A stretch of 9,581 bases of DNA from DASSBG01 sp965651365. GTDB taxonomy: Bacteria > Pseudomonadota > Gammaproteobacteria > Xanthomonadales > Rhodanobacteraceae. This document shows positions 7,511 to 9,581 of this stretch, one piece after another. Location of the stretch: the NCBI GenBank assembly GCA_965651365.1, contig CBFGSA010000106.1, forward strand, positions 1 to 9,581. The letters run 5' to 3'. A program made the translations under genes and the position numbers. The notes below the pieces were generated by a model. The model saw only the letters and a program-made list of their open reading frames with translations. It was not told the origin of the DNA and ran no database searches. Each line of letters begins with the position of its first letter. Within the stretch, counting starts at the first letter, position 1.

Positions 7511-8947
7511 ATGAGCAACCAAGGCAAAGTAGTACAGATCATTGGCGCGGTGGTGGACGTGGAGTTTCCGCGTGACGCGGTGCCCAAGGTGTACGACGCG
7601 CTCAAGGTGGACAACACCGAAATCACGCTGGAAGTGCAGCAGCAGCTCGGCGACGGCGTGGTGCGAACCATTGCGCTCGGTTCGACCGACGGCCTGAAGC
7701 GTGGTCTGGTTGCGACCAATACCGGTGAAGGCATCAAGGTGCCGGTCGGTGAAGCGACCCTGGGCCGCATCATGGACGTGCTGGGCCGCCCGATCGACGA
7801 GGTTGGTCCGGTCGAGGCCGAGGATCACTGGGTCATCCACCGCGATGCCCCGGCCTATGACGAGCAGGCCGCGGCCAACGAGCTGCTGGAAACCGGCATC
7901 AAGGTCATCGACCTGGTGTGCCCGTTCGCCAAGGGCGGCAAGGTCGGCCTGTTCGGCGGCGCCGGCGTGGGCAAGACCGTGAACATGCTGGAGCTGATCA
8001 ACAACATCGCCACCGAGCACGAGGGCCTGTCCGTGTTCGCCGGCGTCGGCGAGCGCACCCGCGAGGGCAACGACTTCTACCACGAGATGATCGAGTCCAA
8101 CGTGGTCAAGCCGGACAACCTGCCCGAGTCCAAGGTCGCCATGGTGTACGGCCAGATGAACGAGCCGCCCGGCAACCGCCTGCGCGTGGCCCTGACCGGC
8201 TTGACCATGGCCGAGTACTTCCGCGACCAGAAGGACGAGTCCGGCAAGGGCAAGGACGTGCTGTTCTTCGTCGACAACATCTACCGCTACACCCTGGCCG
8301 GCACCGAGGTGTCCGCGCTGCTGGGCCGCATGCCGTCGGCGGTGGGCTACCAGCCGACCCTGGCCGAGGAAATGGGCGTGCTGCAGGAACGCATCACCTC
8401 CACCAAGACCGGCTCGATCACCTCGATTCAGGCCGTCTACGTGCCCGCCGATGACTATACCGACCCGTCGCCGGCCACCACCTTCGCCCATCTGGATTCG
8501 ACCGTGGCCCTGTCGCGCGACATCGCCAGCCTGGGCATCTACCCGGCCGTGGATCCGCTGGCCTCCACCAGTCGCCAGCTCGATCCCAACGTGATCGGCC
8601 AGGAGCACTACGACGTGGCGCGCAAGGTGCAGGGCACCCTGCAGCGCTACAAGGAGCTCAAGGACATCATCGCCATTCTGGGCATGGACGAGCTCAGCGA
8701 AGACGACAAGGCCACCGTGGCCCGCGCGCGCAAGATCGAGCGCTTCTTCAGCCAACCCTTCCACGTGGCCGAAGTGTTCACCGGCGCGCCAGGCAAGTAC
8801 GTGCCGCTGAAGGAGACCATCCGCGGCTTCAAGATGATCATCGACGGCGAAGTCGACCACCTGCCCGAACAGGCCTTCTACATGGTCGGCGGCATCGAGG
8901 ACGCGATCAAGAAGGGCGAGGAAATGGCTTCGAAGAAGGCTGCCTGA
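7511..8947 (+). CDS. atpD: ATP synthase F1 subunit beta (catalytic)
   Basis: A 478-residue catalytic subunit that binds and converts ADP plus phosphate to ATP. An N-terminal beta-barrel (1-82) precedes the P-loop GGAGVGKT (149-156), the catalytic base Glu181 in GVGERTREGNDF, Walker B with Asp255 in LFFVDNIYRYTLAGTEVS, and the adenine-stacking Tyr344 in LGIYPAVDP. In the C-terminal domain the DELSEED lever reads DELSEDD (393-399), a conservative change. Compared with E. coli (460 residues), additional residues lie at about 199-209 (VKPDNLPESK) and 240-249 (QKDESGKGKD), and there is a short Lys-rich tail. GGAG at 7498-7501, nine bases before ATG, is the ribosome-binding site. High conservation makes the identity certain. 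Confidence 0.99.
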   Translation: MSNQGKVVQIIGAVVDVEFPRDAVPKVYDALKVDNTEITLEVQQQLGDGVVRTIALGSTDGLKRGLVATNTGEGIKVPVGEATLGRIMDVLGRPIDEVGPVEAEDHWVIHRDAPAYDEQAAANELLETGIKVIDLVCPFAKGGKVGLFGGAGVGKTVNMLELINNIATEHEGLSVFAGVGERTREGNDFYHEMIESNVVKPDNLPESKVAMVYGQMNEPPGNRLRVALTGLTMAEYFRDQKDESGKGKDVLFFVDNIYRYTLAGTEVSALLGRMPSAVGYQPTLAEEMGVLQERITSTKTGSITSIQAVYVPADDYTDPSPATTFAHLDSTVALSRDIASLGIYPAVDPLASTSRQLDPNVIGQEHYDVARKVQGTLQRYKELKDIIAILGMDELSEDDKATVARARKIERFFSQPFHVAEVFTGAPGKYVPLKETIRGFKMIIDGEVDHLPEQAFYMVGGIEDAIKKGEEMASKKAA

Positions 8948-8960
8948 CGGCATCCTTCTT

Positions 8961-9027
8961 CGGGAATCGGGAATGGAGAATCGGGAATCGAAGAAGCCGG
9001 GAATCGGGAATGGAGAATCGGGAATCG
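8961..9027. repeat. Exact 30-bp direct repeat (GGGAATCG family) after atpD
   Basis: The 30-bp unit starting CGGGAATCGGGAATGGAGAA occurs at 8961-8990 and again, identical, at 8998-9027, separated by AAGAAGC. Each copy can pair with the inverted copy at 9104-9133, so they are alternative left arms. The unit itself is built of near-repeats of GGGAATCG/GGGAATGG. Confidence 0.9.
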
Positions 9028-9028
9028 G

Positions 9029-9062
9029 AAGAGCAAAAACAAGAGCAAAAACAAGAGCAAAA
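9029..9062 (+). repeat. Tandem 12-mer AAGAGCAAAAAC, nearly three copies
   Basis: AAGAGCAAAAAC stands at 9029-9040 and 9041-9052, with 10 of 12 bases of a third copy at 9053-9062. It is A-rich, probably unstructured in RNA, and lies between the left and right repeat arms. Slippage could change its copy number. Confidence 0.85.
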
Positions 9063-9103
9063 GAGCTCGACTTTCGCTGGATGCACACGATTCCTGCTTT
9101 TAA

Positions 9104-9133
9104 CGATTCCCCATTCCCGATTCCCCATTCCCG
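9104..9133. repeat. Inverted copy of the 30-bp repeat upstream of atpC
   Basis: The reverse complement of 9104-9133 matches the direct repeat unit at 26 of 30 positions, so it can form a long stem with either 8961-8990 or 8998-9027, with a loop of about 113 or 76 nt. It ends 27 bases before the atpC ATG, leaving the purine-rich ribosome-binding region (9149-9157) outside the stem. Confidence 0.85.
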
Positions 9134-9160
9134 TCGAACGAGCAACGCGAGAGAGAGCAA

Positions 9161-9581
9161 ATGAGCACCATCCGCTGTGACATTGTCAGTGCCGAGGCCG
9201 AGATCTTTTCCGGTGATGTCACCCTGGTGGTGGCCTCCGGCGAAGAAGGCGAGCTGGGCATTGCGCCCAACCACGCGCCCCTGGTGACCCGCCTCAAGCC
9301 GGGCCAGGTGCGTCTGCACAAGGACGGCGGAGAAGAGCAGTTCTTTTTTGTCTCCGGCGGCATCCTCGAAGTCCAGCCCAAGGTCGTCACGGTGCTGGCC
9401 GACACCGCCCTGCGTGCCGATGACATCGACGAGCAGCAGGCGCTCAAGGCCAAGCAGGAAGCCGAACAAGCCCTCAAGAACCGCGGCGAAACCGAAGACG
9501 CCGCCGCAGCTCAACGCAAACTCGCCGAAGCCCAGGCCCAGCTCGACGCCCTCTCGCGCCTGCGCAAAAATTTGAAGCACT
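9161..9581 (+). CDS. atpC: ATP synthase F1 subunit epsilon, reaching the right window edge
   Basis: 140 codons are visible without a stop; E. coli epsilon has 139 residues, so the stop probably lies just past the edge. The N-terminal beta-sandwich (1-85) has the family sequences MSTIRCDIVSAEAEIFSG, GELGIAPNHAPLVTRLKPGQ (30-49) and FFFVSGGILEVQP (61-73). The C-terminal helical hairpin (88-138), rich in Ala, Gln and Glu, is the mobile part that in other bacteria inhibits ATP hydrolysis by extending into the head. Epsilon sits on gamma and the c-ring as part of the central stalk. GAGAGAGAG at 9149-9157 is a modest ribosome-binding site. It is separated from atpD by a 213-bp repeat-rich gap, so its expression may be tuned apart from beta. 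Confidence 0.96.
   Translation, partial: MSTIRCDIVSAEAEIFSGDVTLVVASGEEGELGIAPNHAPLVTRLKPGQVRLHKDGGEEQFFFVSGGILEVQPKVVTVLADTALRADDIDEQQALKAKQEAEQALKNRGETEDAAAAQRKLAEAQAQLDALSRLRKNLKH

Noticed and set aside
7451..9580. 709-residue minus-strand open frame opposite atpD and atpC
   Set aside because: A shadow frame, even though it runs through the repeat-rich gap; it includes translated repeats (IPDSPFPIP) and no domain.

Overview
The window is the F1Fo ATP synthase (atp) operon of a high-GC gammaproteobacterium, on the plus strand in the order atpI-atpB-atpE-atpF-atpH-atpA-atpG-atpD-atpC. Protein features (DNIYRYTLAGTEVS in the beta subunit, MASGREIKTKI at the gamma start), GGGAATCG-type intergenic repeats and an IFADGYE motif in a secreted esterase together suggest the Xanthomonadales/Lysobacterales (Xanthomonadaceae or Rhodanobacteraceae). 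That placement is an inference from sequence character, not a database match.

Left flank (1-932, minus strand). This is a decayed region. A secreted protein with a C-terminus resembling serine beta-lactamase-like hydrolases is readable only by joining three frames (591 down to the left edge). Just upstream of it lies a C-terminal stub of a succinate-semialdehyde dehydrogenase-like gene (591-755), whose TGA overlaps the ATG of the hydrolase. The rest of the dehydrogenase is missing and replaced by about 175 bp of unassigned sequence. A plus-strand gene at 933-1871 encodes an apparently intact secreted alpha/beta-hydrolase with a Ser-Asp-His triad.

atp operon (1906-9581). A strong extended -10 promoter lies at 1938-1946, behind three TTGCGC hexamers spaced exactly 11 bp apart. 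The Fo part plus delta (atpI, B, E, F, H) is compact, with gaps of 9 to 60 bp. AtpA, AtpG, AtpD and AtpC look intact, with the expected P-loops, arginine finger and catalytic residues; AtpC reaches the right edge with 140 codons and its stop lies outside. AtpB (a), AtpE (c) and AtpF (b) form the membrane rotor and stator. AtpH (delta) links the stator to the alpha3-beta3 head (AtpA, AtpD), and AtpG and AtpC (gamma, epsilon) form the central stalk. AtpI is the non-structural helper of c-ring or complex assembly.

The least ordinary part is the spacing in the F1 half. The gaps atpA-atpG (186 bp), atpG-atpD (141 bp) and atpD-atpC (213 bp) are each filled with different long inverted and direct repeats that could fold in the mRNA just ahead of the next start codon. 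In the atpA-atpG gap a good Shine-Dalgarno sequence is stranded about 80 nt from the atpG start, as if a repeat had been inserted between ribosome-binding site and gene. A perfect 10-bp stem also brackets the atpG stop codon. No CRISPR array, tRNA, rRNA, insertion sequence or unknown multigene system was seen.
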